NCBI GenBank assembly: GCA_036365455.1
Contig: JAWQUS010000032.1
Coordinates: 16,934,001-16,998,000 of the forward strand
Direction of reading: 5' to 3'
Origin: Macrosoma leucophasiata
Taxonomy: Eukaryota; Arthropoda; Insecta; Lepidoptera; Hedylidae
Length of the DNA stretch: 64,000 nucleotides
Part shown: positions 21,040 to 34,100 of the stretch, piece by piece
How positions within the stretch are numbered: the first letter of the stretch is position 1
Layout: each line of letters starts with the position of its first letter
Position numbers and translations under genes: made by a program
Notes under the pieces: model-generated
The model's database searches: none
What the model was told of the DNA's origin: nothing
Seen by the model: only the letters and a program-made list of their open reading frames with translations

Positions 21040-21271
21040 TTACACGGCACGGTATTCAGGGTACGATAGCAAGGGTCAGGGTAGTATTTTAACATTTAGG
21101 GAGTTAGGGCTAGGGCCCTAATTAGGATTAGGATTAGGGCGACCGGAGAAGCCCATGTATTTGTACTGTGATTGAGTTAGGGCGCTGTCGACCGGATAGC
21201 ATCATAAGCGGAAACCCAGCGCGAGGCCACGCCCACCCTTTCTGTAAGACCCTGAATACCGTGTCGTGTAA
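21040..21271. mobile_element. MITE, TTACACGACACGG family (copy 2)
   Basis: Ends TTACACGGCACGGTATTCAG and CTGAATACCGTGTCGTGTAA between TA dinucleotides. The interior has ATTAGGATTAGGATTAGGG and CGCTGTCGACCGGATAG. Confidence 0.9.
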
Positions 21272-21334
21272 TAGGCTTTTAAAGCCGGTTTGTGACTACA
21301 TAATAAACAGTAGGTATCCAATAAAAAATACCTA

Positions 21335-21566
21335 CTGCACATCGACGTTAGGAAGGAGACTTCGCCTTATTTCGGGTCTGTAGAGCGTTATCTCTTTCGC
21401 ACCTTACCTAGGTATGTGACGTTTGTGGACCATTTTGATCAAGTTTTGACCAATACCGTATTATCAGTACAGCTTATGTAGGCAGTGTACAGCAGAGATA
21501 ACGCTCTACGAAGTCGAAACTAGCCGATTGTCTCTTTCGTAGGCTCGATTGGCAATATTTCTTGCT
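21335..21566. mobile_element. MITE, TTGCACATCGA family (complete copy)
   Basis: Imperfect inverted ends of about 60 bp: CTGCACATCGACGTTAGGAA and TTCGTAGGCTCGATTGGCAA. The inner blocks GTAGAGCGTTATCTCTTTCG and GAGATAACGCTCTACGAAG are complementary. This copy defines the family for the broken ones elsewhere. Confidence 0.8.
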
Positions 21567-21569
21567 GGG

Positions 21570-22050
21570 TATTGTAATTTATTTTACATCTCAAGGTATA
21601 AATCACATCTCGCGACAGTCGCGAATACAAAATACATTTTTTTTCTGTCAGTTCAGTTGCTAACGAATTTAAATAAAATATTAGTTAGGTAAGCTTATAA
21701 ATTATACGATTTACATGTCTTTTATTACACAATTCCACGTACTGCGGGATATTATTTTTCTGTGTACGTACCTACCTACACGTTTAAATAATGTTCAGTT
21801 GTTATAAGAAATATTTTTATAGCGGAAAATATATTTTAAATATTGCAACCCACAGATTAAACGACACCTTTACAAGACATGAATTTGTGGTCGGACATAT
21901 TTAGATATATATCGGGATGAATTTGTAATATACTGTAATAGGTGTATTTTGTAGTTGAAAATGTTAAAAATCGACTTAAGAATTTGCATCATTCTTTTGT
22001 CATCGAAAAAATAAGGAATACTACATTTTCTCACATTTTCTAAATTTTTT
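21570..22050. other. AT-rich spacer, nothing recognised
   Basis: No match to the repeat families of the window and no long frame. Confidence 0.45.
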
Positions 22051-22052
22051 CA

Positions 22053-22364
22053 ACTGCCTCAGTAGCGTAGTGGTAGCAGGCCACTACTATTACGCTGGAG
22101 GTCCTGGGTTCGATTCCCGGGTTGGGGACTATCAGAGATAACGGTTTAAAATCCTTTATCTCTGCTTCTATTGGGATTTTTCCATTTTCTGGAAGTTTCC
22201 CAGTACCTTGGAGTTTGGTAATGTGCCCGGAGATGGCAACAGGTTCGCCACCTGTTACATGGGCCAAAAACGTAACTGGCGAATCGTGGGTGTTTGCATG
22301 TATGCTTGAATGCATGCATTTACCTCTGCCTACCCCTTCGGGGATTACAGGCGTGAAGTTTTTT
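22053..22364 (+). mobile_element. tRNA-derived SINE, GCCTCAGTAGC head (complete copy)
   Basis: A box TAGCGTAGTGG, B box GGTTCGATTCC, body with TTTTCCATTTTCTGGAAGTT, tail CCTACCCCTTCGGGGATTAC and GGCGTGAAG. Length about 310 bp. Pol III promoter boxes are both intact. Confidence 0.9.
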
Positions 22365-22880
22365 TTTATTATGTTAGTGTTTGTGCATGTAAGATATATT
22401 AGTATGAATGAAGGAATGTTCTTTTTATTGAGATTTATTTGAATTTCTTGAGCTGAAATAAATTAAGTGTTAATAAACTAGTGGTATTCACAAGCACAAA
22501 AATATTTTAAATTTCACAGCGTTAGCTTCAAGATAATGGCGGTAGATTTGATTTCTAAATTTCTTATACACTCTGAGGTCTCTACAAATGGGAAAAAAAA
22601 GTCATTGTAATCTAGAAGACTTTGTAAATGTAAAATATTTCGACGCTTATAAATTATATCTATTTAATGATTATTTATAGTGAAAGCATAACTAGGAATG
22701 CGTTTTTTATTTTTATAGATATCATATTGGGATTAATTCGTCTTAATTTTTGAATACTTGTTGTTCCAGCAAATTTCGTATCACCTTAGCGGTATAAAAA
22801 AACAGTTTACTTTTTTTATATAATAATATTATTTAATATAATAATATTAATTTAATTAATTTTATATAATATAATAATAT
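22365..22880. other. Spacer ending in an AT palindrome
   Basis: Nothing coding. 22820-22880 is a run of TAATAATATTA units on both strands, a simple AT-rich palindrome next to a SINE tail. Confidence 0.5.
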
Positions 22881-22883
22881 TAT

Positions 22884-23140
22884 TATGGAAGTGGCAAACA
22901 AGCATGCAGTTCACATTGATGTTAAGTGATGACTGCAGCCTATAGACCAAGGTCAAAATGCAGATGCGTTACCACTCCTGAGGCCTAAGGTGTTATGCCC
23001 CATTGCCAGAAATTACAGGGCCGTACATTACCTCCTGACCGGAACACTATAGTGCTGAAAACTACCATTTAGCGGCAAGTACATTAGGTAATGCGGTGGT
23101 GCCTACGACCGCGAGCTCCGTCACTGGAGCTCTACCAATT
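22884..23140 (-). mobile_element. Bm1-like SINE
   Basis: Reverse copy from GGAAGTGGCAAACAAGCATG to GAGCTCTACCA, with a small internal loss after GCCTATAGAC. Confidence 0.85.
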
Positions 23141-23284
23141 TTCAGACCTACCGAAAATACACAATAATTATGCAATCGGTAGCCCTTTCGCAGGAATTCG
23201 TTTTACAAACACTCTGTGACATGATATGTTTTATGTATGTATTAGAACGTATGAAAGGAAGTGGTCTGTCGGAGACACCTGCTG

Positions 23285-23682
23285 GTTATACTGGATGACT
23301 TGTTTTACCGTCTTGAAAAAAATAGGGCGTGATAAGCAAATGAAATAAAAGCCTATGGCATAGTTATTTATATTATTTTTTTATATTTTCTAACTTCATC
23401 TGAAATTAAAATTTCATTAAACATTTCTATTCATTATTCTATTTTTAATTTTAGAACACTGAATTTCAACAAACAAACGCCGGCAACTTGACACGATCCT
23501 GTTTTTGCAAGTTTTGTAGGTAAAGAAATCTATTAACGTTAATTTTTTTACTTTTTTAATTTCAGATGAAGTTAGAAAATATAAAAAAATAATATAAATA
23601 ACTATGCCATAGGCTTTTATTTCATTTGCTTATCACGCCCCATTTTTTTCAAGACGGTAAAAAAAGTCACCCAGTATATTTA
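23285..23682. mobile_element. MITE with about 115-bp inverted ends, TA flanks
   Basis: Left arm TACTGGATGACTTGTTTTAC...TTCATCTGAAAT and right arm ATTTCAGATGAAG...GTAAAAAAAGTCACCCAGTA are complementary over about 115 bp. TA on both sides fits a Tc1/mariner source. About 400 bp with an AT-rich centre. Confidence 0.9.
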
Positions 23683-23880
23683 CTTTGATAACATTCGTCC
23701 GTTTCATTTGTTGCTTGTCTAGATTTTTCACGATAACATTTGAACAAATGTATATAAACTACTTTTCATTAAGACAACATGACAGTCATGTTATTATTTC
23801 GTCAAAGATTAAAATTTTATGTCTGTTTTTGTCATCTTGTTTACTAACATACAATGTATGCCACAGTGACGCGTAAGATT

Positions 23881-24168
23881 TTTTTTTTTAATGTAATAGA
23901 AGTGGCCAAGAAGCATGCAGTTCACATTGATGTTAAAAGATGACTGCAGCCTATAGACACCCACACAATGACCAGAGGTCAAAATGCAGATGCGCTGCCA
24001 CTCCTGAGGCATTAGGTGATATGCCTCTGTGCCTGAAATTACAGGGCCGTACATTACCACCTGACCGGAACACGATAGTGCTGAACACTACCATTTAGCG
24101 GCAAGTATATTAGGTAATGCGGTGGTGCCTACGCCCGCGAGCTCCGTCACTGGAGGTCTACCACCAGT
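23881..24168 (-). mobile_element. Bm1-like SINE, full length
   Basis: Reverse copy with an A-rich tail (poly-T on + strand, 23880) and a head ending CTACCACCAGT at 24168. Confidence 0.9.
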
Positions 24169-24369
24169 AAGTAGATTAGATTAAATTGAATTTATTTCAT
24201 TTTGCTGAGCACATATAGATTTTTGTGATAATATGTTTTGGTACAACTCTTTTTAATGCCATACATGACATTGATGGTCAAAGGCAAGGGCGTTCGCCAA
24301 CTAACGATTCAGAAAGGGGCAGCTTGTCTATAGGGAGGATAGGTTGGCTAAGCAGAACTTAAAAGTTTA

Positions 24370-24583
24370 TTACACGACACGGTATTCAGGGTCCGGCAGA
24401 AAGTGTACGCGCGGCCTCGCACCAGGTTGTCGCTTATTACACTATCCGGTCGACAGCGCCCTAACTCAATCACAGTACAAATACACGGGCCGCTCCGGTC
24501 GCCCTAATTAGGGCCCTAACTCCCTAAATGTCATTACACTACCCTGACCCTTGCTATCGTACCCTGAATACCGTGCTGTGTAA
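24370..24583. mobile_element. MITE, TTACACGACACGG family (copy 3)
   Basis: Ends TTACACGACACGGTATTCAG and GAATACCGTGCTGTGTAA between TA dinucleotides. The interior shares CCGGTCGACAGCGCCCTAAC with the 21040 copy in reverse. Confidence 0.9.
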
Positions 24584-24585
24584 TA

Positions 24586-25146
24586 AGTTATGTTTGTTCT
24601 CTGGCGCAAAACAGGAACAGTACAAAAAATGGTTGTAAAATGTGTTTCCATTCAATGTTGCACTATTGTATACAATTATTCAATTATTTTACATCGAAGT
24701 TAAAAATGTATGACAATATGAGCCAAGCCGGTGATTGGCTAAAAATAATTTATAACTAAAATGTGAGCTAAATAAAACTCTAATAAATAATTGCCTAAAA
24801 ATTCACCTAACTGTATAATTAACCTCACAATTGATCGTGTTTAATGTAATGACTAGAACATTTTGATTATTATGAATAAAATAATTATACTTAAGATATG
24901 TGACGAGCTCATTTTGATTCCGAGAAACTCAATTACAAAATAATATAACATCTATATTTGTACTTCAATTAAAATAAGTTATGCAAAATAAATTTGTAAA
25001 ATCATGTTTTTTTTACATTTTTGACACATTCCCTTAAATCTAATTAAAATAAATAAGGTAGGTATCCAGTTACGTGCTTAAAGAAAATTATAGTAAATTA
25101 AAAAAAAATATGAATACAAAATATAGTACCTACCTACCCGTCTATA
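24586..25146. other. AT-rich spacer, nothing recognised
   Basis: No coding, tRNA-like or repeat signal beyond simple A/T runs. Confidence 0.45.
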
Positions 25147-25147
25147 A

Positions 25148-25650
25148 ATATTGCATATCGAGTTTAAGAAAGAGACAATCGGCTAGTTTCGACTTCGTAA
25201 AGCGTTATCTCTGTTGCACACAGCATACGTAAGCACTGTTTTTTATAATGAAGTGTTTTCAGTTCAGATTGATGTTAAGTGATGACTGCATCCTATAGAC
25301 ATCCACACAAAGACCAAGATCAAAATGCAGATGCGTTACCACTCCTAAGGCCTAAGGTGTTATGCCTCTGTGTCGGAAATTACTGGGCCGTAAATTACCA
25401 CCTGACCGGAACACGATAGTGCTGAACACTGCCATCTAGCGGCAAGTATATTAGGTAATGCGGTGGTGCCTACGCCCGCGAGCATCGTCACTGAAGTTCT
25501 ACCCCCAGTGAAATGAATGAACCAGTGAATGATAGTGCGGCATTGGTCAAAATTTGATCAAAACGTCACATAAGTAGTGTGCGAAGAAGAAGAAGAGACG
25601 AAAATAGCCGAAGTCTCTTTCATAAGATCGTTATGCAATAATTCTTGATG
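25148..25650. mobile_element. TTGCACATCGA MITE split by a Bm1-like SINE
   Basis: Left half 25150-25236 (TTGCATATCGAG...CATACGTAAGCACTG) and right half about 25540-25650 (GGCATTGGTCAAAATTTGAT...AGATCGTTATGCAATAATTC) flank a reverse SINE copy at 25238-25509. The SINE is therefore younger. Confidence 0.75.
25238..25509 (-). mobile_element. Bm1-like SINE inside a MITE
   Basis: Reverse copy with a damaged 3' end (TTCAGTTCAGATTGATGTTA) and a head ending TCTACCCCCAGTG. Confidence 0.85.
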
Positions 25651-25974
25651 GGGACTGTTAAGTAATTTCCTTAATTATAACAAAAAGTCATTCTATTGAA
25701 CCATATCTTGACAATCTGTTGTCTAAGAGTGTTACATAAAAAAAATCATTGAATTTTTAATTCCGGCATTAGAAAGATATAATTTTAATGCCAGCATTAT
25801 CCATGAAAGTTACTAAATCAAGTGCCGGAATTAAAATTTCATGATTATCCTTGCAATTAACGGTAATTCACATGTAAAACTGGCTACTCAATGTATGAAA
25901 TTATAAAAAATACGGTTTCATCAATAACTTGCGCACCCTTGTCTTGGCACATTTCTTTTATATACAGGCTGATG

Positions 25975-26458
25975 ATTTATTATTTTGCAAACGTTTAATA
26001 GTTTTGATTACTGTTGGACATATTTATACAATGTGTCCCAGGGATAAGTGACCTCCCGGCGTTTTTCCAATATTTGTACAAAATTAAGGATTATTACTCT
26101 TATATACATGGGACTTACCGGCTTTGGTTTTTTTTAAACAAGTTTTTAATTTTTTAGTAAATACGCGTGACGTGCTGCAGTTTTTTTTACGATATTTCGT
26201 AAAAAAACTGCGCACTTACTAAAAACGTAAACGCGTATTTACTAAAAAAATTAAAAAATCATTAATAAAAACCAAAGCCGGTAAGTCCCATATATACAAG
26301 AGTAATTATCCATAATTTTGTACGAATATTCGAAAAACACCGGGCGGTCACTTATCCCTGGGACACATTGTATATATTTAGCAACTTTAAAACATCCATT
26401 GCAAAAACTTGAACATATTTTCATAAATCACAATATTTGTTCATATGCATCCAGCCTG
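25975..26458. mobile_element. Outer MITE, CAGGCTG ends, TA flanks
   Basis: CAGGCTGATG at the left and CATCCAGCCTG at the right, each next to TATA. It contains a second complete MITE at 26029-26370. Confidence 0.65.
26029..26370. mobile_element. Inner MITE, CAATGTGTCCCAGGGATAAG ends
   Basis: Inverted ends over more than 100 bp (also GGACTTACCGGCTTTGG and CCAAAGCCGGTAAGTCC), flanked by TA (26027-26028 and 26371-26372). The centre is a further palindrome around TTTTTTACGATATTTCGTAA. Confidence 0.9.
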
Positions 26459-26460
26459 TA

Positions 26461-28050
26461 TATAAAGGAAAGAGCGTAAACACATCCACGGCGCACGCCA
26501 GTGCACCGTCCAAGTCACAATAATTACGAACTACGACACCTATTTAATATTCTCTCATAACCGGAAACATCATACAAAAGCTTATATCATAACTCAAAAT
26601 CAACTACACAATATCAGAAGCGATTTTTTTTTATTATTATATTACAAGTTTTTCTCTTCAAAAGCACTTCGCGGGCACTTGGCGGTATAAGTTCTATTCG
26701 TGTGAGCTTTATATTTACGATTTTTTGTGTAAATGTAACATAAATGAATGTTACTTTTTTGGAAAATTTTACATTTGATGTATTTTACAAAATGTTACAT
26801 AAAATTGCTTTTTTTTTTCATATTTTTAAAAGGAAACGATTGGTTAAGGTTAATTTTTTACAAATAGTTTTTTTTTTAATTAATAAAAACACGGCAAAGA
26901 TTTTGCTTTTTTAATTTATAATCCATTTAGCCATTTACCCATTCTTTTTTCGCAAGAAGAGGTAAGAATAACAGAAAATAATCTGCAGATATTTTTTTTA
27001 TATCATCAATTTTATTAGTGCTTCATGAGCTAAACTGAAAGCATTTTTTATTTTTCTAGCCCAAATATCACATTTTCTTTGGAATCTTCTAAGAAACATC
27101 TCATAATACACGCAAGTAGCAAAAGCACCACCCGTATGAGAATCTGATATCTGATATCTGATTTAATCAACCCAGCTATAACAAGAGGTCAGAATTGGAG
27201 GACTCTTAGGACTAAGGGTAAAAAAAATTCAGAAGGGTTAGAATAAGGGTTATCTATCAAAGTGTACAGAGCCAAGGGCGTCGCTAAGGGGAGATAGAGT
27301 GAGAAAGAGCTCCCTTTAGGGATTAAAGAGTAGTCTACGATAATTATAGCAACGAATATGTTTCATTCTAGGCCCACTCATTGTACAATATGTCTCAAAA
27401 GAATTCGTTATACAAGAGAAAAATAAAGTTTCTTTGATCAAATCTAAGATTAATTTGTACAATCGAGTTATTCTTTACTTATTGCGACAAGTATTTACCT
27501 TTTTCCTAGAATTTTTTTTTTTTAGTTGGAAAAAAGTTTGATGTGTAAAATGACAATTGACAATTTGTAAAAACTTTGTTGTATTCATAATATTATGTAC
27601 TTAAGGTTGTAAAAGAAAAAGCCATATCATTGATTAAAACTGATAGTTGAATGCCGTTTAGAGTTATATTTTACTATTATTGTAATCATTGGCCCAGGCT
27701 CCATAATTTCTGTAACATCTCCTTTCATAACATACCATAATGCACCACTTGTCCCTTCCTAGATCGTATGATGTTTAAGCTCTCTCCCCCTAAATCGAAG
27801 GCTAGCGATGCCTTTGTACAGTATCATTGGTCACTTGACCGCCTAAAAATATTTCCTATTGTAACAACAGGTAAAAATACAAAAGGTCAAATAACTGTGA
27901 AAAAAAATCCAGTTGCAGTAAGAGGTCAGAATATTCAAAATAAATTAAAAAAAAATATTCCCAATTGCAATAATATGTCAGAAATACTAACGTTAACTTG
28001 ACTGCCGAAAAAAAGCTTTCCATATGCAAAAAGAGGTCAAAATATCATAG
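26461..28050. other. Non-coding stretch downstream of the ABCA gene
   Basis: AT-rich with long T runs. No repeat family or coding match. The 3' UTR of the - strand ABCA gene should start here below 28084, but I see no clear reverse AATAAA within the first few hundred bases. Confidence 0.45.
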
Positions 28051-28083
28051 GTCATCTGCCCGCCAAGGGCCCGCAGCTAGGAT

Positions 28084-28193
28084 CTAATGCTCTTGGTCTG
28101 TCTCCACGCTTTCCGTTTGTGCAAACTTGAGGAACACCTGCTCGAGGGTCGTCTGACTGAAGCTGTACTCCACTATGTTTAGTTTCTCTTTCG
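28084..28193 (-). CDS. ABCA last exon: C-terminal motif and stop
   Basis: After the acceptor TTCCACAG it reads [20 protein letters not shown], then [10 protein letters not shown], and stops at TAG (28086-28084). [13 protein letters not shown] is the ABCA C-terminal hallmark. Confidence 0.93.
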
Positions 28194-31100
28194 CTGTGGA
28201 AGAAGTATGAGGCTTTGAGATATATTGAAAGAAAAAGAAATATGTTTGTAAAGGACGCTAGGTCAAGGTATTTTCGTTTAAAACGACTTAACACCGTTTC
28301 TATACAATACATGTAATACTTGAAATTAAAAATCCGTTTACCTAATCACTCAGCACTCGCACTTGGATAACAAAGTATAAATCAACCATAAGACTCCAGT
28401 TCAAGTTTGGGGTCTATTGGATATCTTTTTTTATTTATTGAGAGATCGTTTTAGACTGGTTCTTATTTAGTGCCATGCCTACCGGCATTTGGAAACGTGC
28501 TTGACAAAACAAAGAAATGAATTGGTACACATGAAAATGACAGCAAAATAAATTACTTAAAGCACTCTTACGGGTTGCAATGAGTGGAGCAATTAGTAGA
28601 AGGAGTTGAAATCGGTAGTTTAATTCCTCTAGTATTCATTAAGAAGACTAAAATGGCCTTCCCATCCTAAATCTACTGGTTCACTAGTGCGACTAAAATT
28701 GTACGTAACATCCTTGGTCCACTGAAATCGTATAGTCACGTTAGACACCACGTCGGCGTCTTCTCTTCGAGCAAGTGGATGGGGATAGCCGGGCGACTAA
28801 ACCGATCAAGAAGCTAAAAGCGTGCTTACCATCCTCGATCTGTTGAAAGCACATAGCCAGGCTGGAGACGGCCGACTGCGGCACGGAGAAGACGAGGCGC
28901 TCGGCGAAGTTCTCCTCGAGCACGGCGGACGGGAACAGCTGCGCCACCAGCGCTATGGCCGCCTCCGCGCTCGCGCCGCCGCTCGACTCCGTCCTGGGGT
29001 CGCCACGGACGTATAACATACATTATAAATTAAAGAAAAAAATGGAAAGAAAAATTTCACAACGGGCATGCATTGAACCTGCGACCTTAAGATACCCGAA
29101 ATGTTCTTTTTCTTTCCATTTCTTTCTTTAATTTCTAAAGTTTACTTGCATGTGTTATTGTGAAAAATAAAATATTACAATATGTACATAGTACATAGGT
29201 ACATAATGTAACTCAGGTGTTTAATTTGATAAGGATACAGCATTGAAAGTTATAATTTTTTGAAATTATAAAAAATATAGTTAGCTATGGGCGAGCCGTG
29301 GGTATGCTTGAATACATGCATTTACCTCTGCCTACCCCTTCGGGGATTACAGGCGTGAAGTTACGTACGCTTTTTATAGTTAGCTACACTTCCAAACTGG
29401 TAATCGGTGACCCGACTTTAAAATTAAGAATTACGTACATAACGCAGTTGGTTTAAATCTATATTCTGTAATTTTTCACTTTCTAGTGTTGCAATTATCT
29501 GCTTTTTGAAGTCGGTATTTTCTCCAGGTGTATGTTGGCAGATAGTAAGTGCGTTACCGTGCGTGATGTCGCCGCAGCGGCGGCGTGCCGGCGACGAGCG
29601 GCGTGTGTATGCTGACGTCCACCGCCTCGCCCTCCGCCTCCGCGCACCCCTCCGCCGCCTCCGCGCACCCCGATCCCGCGCCTGATCCACCTGCAAACAA
29701 ACGAAACGTATTTTTTTAGACTTTGATAGTTTACAATTAAACAATTTAAAAAAAAAGGGGAAAATGGAAGTTAGTACACTTAACTCGATAACTTACAAAA
29801 GATAATAAAGATAATAAATGGAAATGTAAATAAAAAACAATTAATTGAATACTTTGACTACTTACAAAAATTAAAAATTCATAATTTTATTTTATTTACA
29901 TTACCATACAGTAAGAGTCTGTCAAATATAGAAAATAATATTAGATATAAGCTAAATTTGACATTAGATAACCTAATTTGTTATAATAACAAGTTTTATA
30001 AATTGGACATAAATTGTATTCTAGAAAATAATTTTTATTTGACCAAAGATAATTACTATCTTAATAAATTTTTGAAACGACAGATAGCTGTATCGCTATC
30101 AAATTATATTGACCATATAGCCAAAAATTTGGCTATGCCGACTGCCTCTATTGGGCAATTGCATAACAATATACAGAGTTTGGAAAGTATTCCAAATATT
30201 AGCATAGTAAATGACAAATCAGTATTGAGTAGTTTTACTACCAATACTGTGAATAATAGTTTACAAATGACATCTAATAATGTGGACATTCAATTAAATC
30301 ATTTAAATTAGATTTAGAGACAAAAGAGACAGCCTCTTGCTCTCATTTTCCTAAGGAAAATGTTTATAAATCTAGTATGTTGTTTCATAATAATAATAAT
30401 AACATTGTAAACCTGGTGCATCAAAATATACAAGGAATATTGGGTAAAGAATTAGAAATTGAGTTATTTTTAAACATTCATGACATACAAATTTGTTGTT
30501 TTACTGAACATTGGTTGAAAAATAGCGAATTAATATTCAATTTTAGTGGGCACCAGGTAGGCAGTTCGTTCTGTAGGTCACATGCAGTACGTGGTGGCTC
30601 TTTTATATTGTTAAAAAAAGACATTAAACATAAAGAACGCAGAGATATAGTGAGTCTTTCCGTTGAACGAACTGCAGAAATAGCCTGTGTGGAGCTTGAG
30701 CGCTTGATTATTGTGTCCGTATACAGACCTCCAAGTGGATCTTATGAATGTTTTGAAAAAATTTTAGATGTTGTACTGAACAATCTAACTGCTTCAAAAA
30801 AACGTGTCATTATTTGCGGAGATTTCAATATAAATTTATTGGAGGAAACTCCAACAACTGTGAGGTTTAAATCGTTACTTATGTCATTTAATCTGCATAA
30901 TTTGTTCTCAGAACCTACTAGAATTACACAGAACTCAGCGACATGCATAGACAATATTTTTATCGATTTTGAACCTACACATAAAAATATTTTGACTGAA
31001 TTAAGCTCCGACCATTGTGGTCAGTTAGTTTCCTTCTGTAGTCAATTACATAATGATAAAAATAAACGAGCAATTGTATTTGTTCCTTTCAATGCGAAGC

Positions 31101-34100
31101 GAATTAAGAAATTCAGAGAAAATATTGTCCCAAAACTTGCAAACGTGCAATACCATAACGATCCTAACATATTATACAATGACTTTTTTGCCACAATTTT
31201 AACAGAATTTAATTTAGTTTTTACCAATAAGACAATAAATGTAAGAAGTCATAAGTCGTTCAATGAATGGGCGACGGTTGGAATACATAAGAGTAGACAG
31301 AGATTGTATGACCTGTATGGAGAAAAGTCACATAATCACACAAATTCGTTTAAAAATCATGTTAAATTATATTCGAAAATATTCAAGAAAGTGTGTTTTG
31401 CAGCCAAGGCACTTCACATTAAAAATAAAATTAAAAATTCAAATAACAAAATTAAAGCGACTTGGAATGTAATTAATAGTGAAACTGGGAAACAAGCTGA
31501 ACGCAACTCTGATTTTAAATTAATAATTGACAATAAACATGTTACTACTGACGAAGAAGTTGCTTTAGCATTTGAAACATTCTTTGCTAATATTCCAGTT
31601 TCTTTGACTGGAGACCTCATTTCATCGCCTACCGTCGCCGAATCATTATTGAAAAAAAATGTACATCAAAGTAAAACTATATTTAATTTTAAGTTAGTTA
31701 ATACTGCGGATGTTATACATGCCTTTAAGTCTATTAATATTAAGAACACAACTGATTTATGGGGCTTATCTGTAAAAGTTGCATATGAAATAATGGATGT
31801 GATTGCACCTTACCTAGCGGCAATGTTTAATAATAGTATTGTAAGTGGTATATTTCCTGACTTAATGAAACATAGTAAAGTGATTCCTCTTTTTAAATCT
31901 GGTAGTACAAGTGACCCCACAAATTTTAGACCAATTTCTGTACTACCTGTCTTAAGTAAAATTTTTGAAAAACTTATTTTAATTCAACTACTTGCACACT
32001 TTAACCATCATAAACTTTTACATTGTCGACAGTTTGGATTTACTAGGGGTCGTTCAACTACCGATGCAGGTGTTGAACTTGTCAAACACATTTTTGAAGC
32101 TTGGGAAAAATCACATAATGCACTAGGGGTATTCTGTGACTTATCTAAAGCATTTGATTGCGTTCAGCATGAAACATTGGTCAGAAAGTTATATCACTAC
32201 GGCCTTCGAGATACCGCTCTCGAGCTTATGACTTCATATTTAAACAATAGAAATATGTGTGTTGATGTAAATGGGACAAGATCTCCCGGGACTTCAATGG
32301 ATATGGGGGTCCCACAGGGCTCTATTTTAGGGCCATTTCTTTTCTTAGTCTATATTAATGACTTACCCTACATTATCAATGATGGCCAAGAGATGGTATT
32401 GTTTGCTGATGATACTTCTTTAATGTTCAAAATTAAAAGACAGGAGGTAGATTTTGACTGTGTAAACAATACTCTCTCTAATATAGTACATTGGTTTAGC
32501 GCCAATAACCTTTCGTTAAATAGCAGTAAGACAAAATGTATTAAATTTACTACTCCTAACGTAAAACAGGTTGAAACCAATGTTAAGATAAATGAGGAAG
32601 TATTGGAGATCGTAGAGTCCACGGTATTTCTGGGCATTACCGTGGATGCGAAATTGCAATGGGGTCCCCATATTGCCAAATTAGCTAATAGACTTAGCTC
32701 GGCAGCATTTGCTGTGAAAAAGATTAGACTATTAACAGACGTCGAGACTTCGAGTTTGTAAGTTATCGAGTTACATAAATACGTAAAAACTTACCTTGTA
32801 ATGAGAAATGACACTTCGTCTTGGCGGAACCACAACCGTGCTTCCAGAAGTTTAACGTAAAACATGCATGCAAGTGAAATTTTTAATCTAACCTAAAAAA
32901 AGGATTCCCAATTACTAAAAAAGTAGTTTTCATAAATAAGATCGTATGTGCTTTTATTCTCTTTTTTTTTTCGGACTGACTTATTTTATGTTCTTAATGC
33001 ATTTTTGAGTTATATTAAATAAAGTTGGTAGCATTTTGTTTATAAGTTAAAGAAAAAACGGAAAGAAAAATTTGAAGAATTTTGAAGTCTTTTTGGCAGC
33101 TTAGTCGTAAGTCGTAAAGCTGGACTGGTTATCCTGAGGTCGCAGGTTCGATTCCTGCCCGAAGTCAAATTTTTCTTTCCGTTTTCTTGTAGTTTTTAAA
33201 GTTTACTCGCATGTGTTATTGCGAAAAATAAATAGTACAAGCATTTTGTTTGATTTAAGTTTATTACGGTGCCAATATAGTGAAATCGAATAACAGCGCG
33301 AAATATTTTTCAATTCAATTCAATTCAATTCAAATTATTTATTGCGTTATGTCATATGGGTACATAGGTGGTATTGTACAATGACACCCTGTTAGGGTAT
33401 AGCAACATAAGAGGGGAAGCTTATGTAATAAGGGGAAAGTTAAATATTATCATTTATTTAGATTAAAAAATATCATTTGAAGGTGTCGCTCAAATAATCC
33501 TGAATATTATAGTAACATTTATCGATGAGTAATTGTTTGATATTTTTAATGAATGTGTTGTAGTTTGTTTCGTTTTTTAATGGTGTTATATCTCATAACA
33601 AAAGGACTTGACGAATGGCTGGCTAACTAAAAGCTAAATGGAGGTAGGGAGCATTAGTCTATTTTGGTGTCGTAGTAGGTGATTTGTAGGGATGTCTGCG
33701 CGTCTTGTGTAAAAGGCTGGATAGGTTTTAACAAATTTACATGTTTCTAGAATATATATGGAAGGTAATGTTAGCATTTTTAGCTCTTTAAAATGGGGCA
33801 CACAACTGGTTTCTTGTTTTATGTTAGCTAATATTCGGATTAATTTTTTCTGCAATGTAAAGAGTGTAGGCATGTCCGTACTATTTCCCCACATAGTTAT
33901 CCCGTAAGTAAACCATGAGTAGGCATATGCGTAGTAAGTTGCTAGTGATGATTTAAGATCTGTTGTTCTTTTTATTTCCCATAGGGCATAAATAAATTTC
34001 GAAATTTTATTTCTAATATGTTGTATGTATTGTTTCCAATTTATATGTGTATCTATTACTAAGCCAAGCAAGGTGAATGAATTTACTATTTCTAAATTAA

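Larger units (their letters stand above)
29760..32761 (+). mobile_element. CR1/Jockey-like LINE, 3' truncated, in the 7-kb ABCA intron
   Basis: Carries the end of an ORF1-like frame and most of an ORF2, antisense to the ABCA gene. It stops about 150-200 codons short of a normal ORF2 end and has no poly(A) or repeat tail, which is the opposite of common 5' truncation. Confidence 0.8.

Noticed and set aside
21091..21141. TTAGG-like repeats resembling the insect telomere repeat
   Set aside because: Only a few imperfect units inside a MITE. The same segment appears in reverse in the copy at 24370, so it is MITE sequence.
27768..28001. 77-codon frame downstream of the ABCA stop
   Set aside because: Lysine/asparagine-rich from A-rich DNA, no motif and no splice or promoter support.
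28741..29023. Alternative long frames on both strands over the GC-rich exon
   Set aside because: They are shadows of the ABCA exon. Only one frame gives the [19 protein letters not shown] pattern with matching splice phases.
32762..32870. Possible - strand exon with a GTAAGT donor (CATTACAAG|GTAAGT) in the ABCA intron that lacks phase agreement
   Set aside because: No ABCA-like protein is readable and no acceptor with a pyrimidine tract lies in front.
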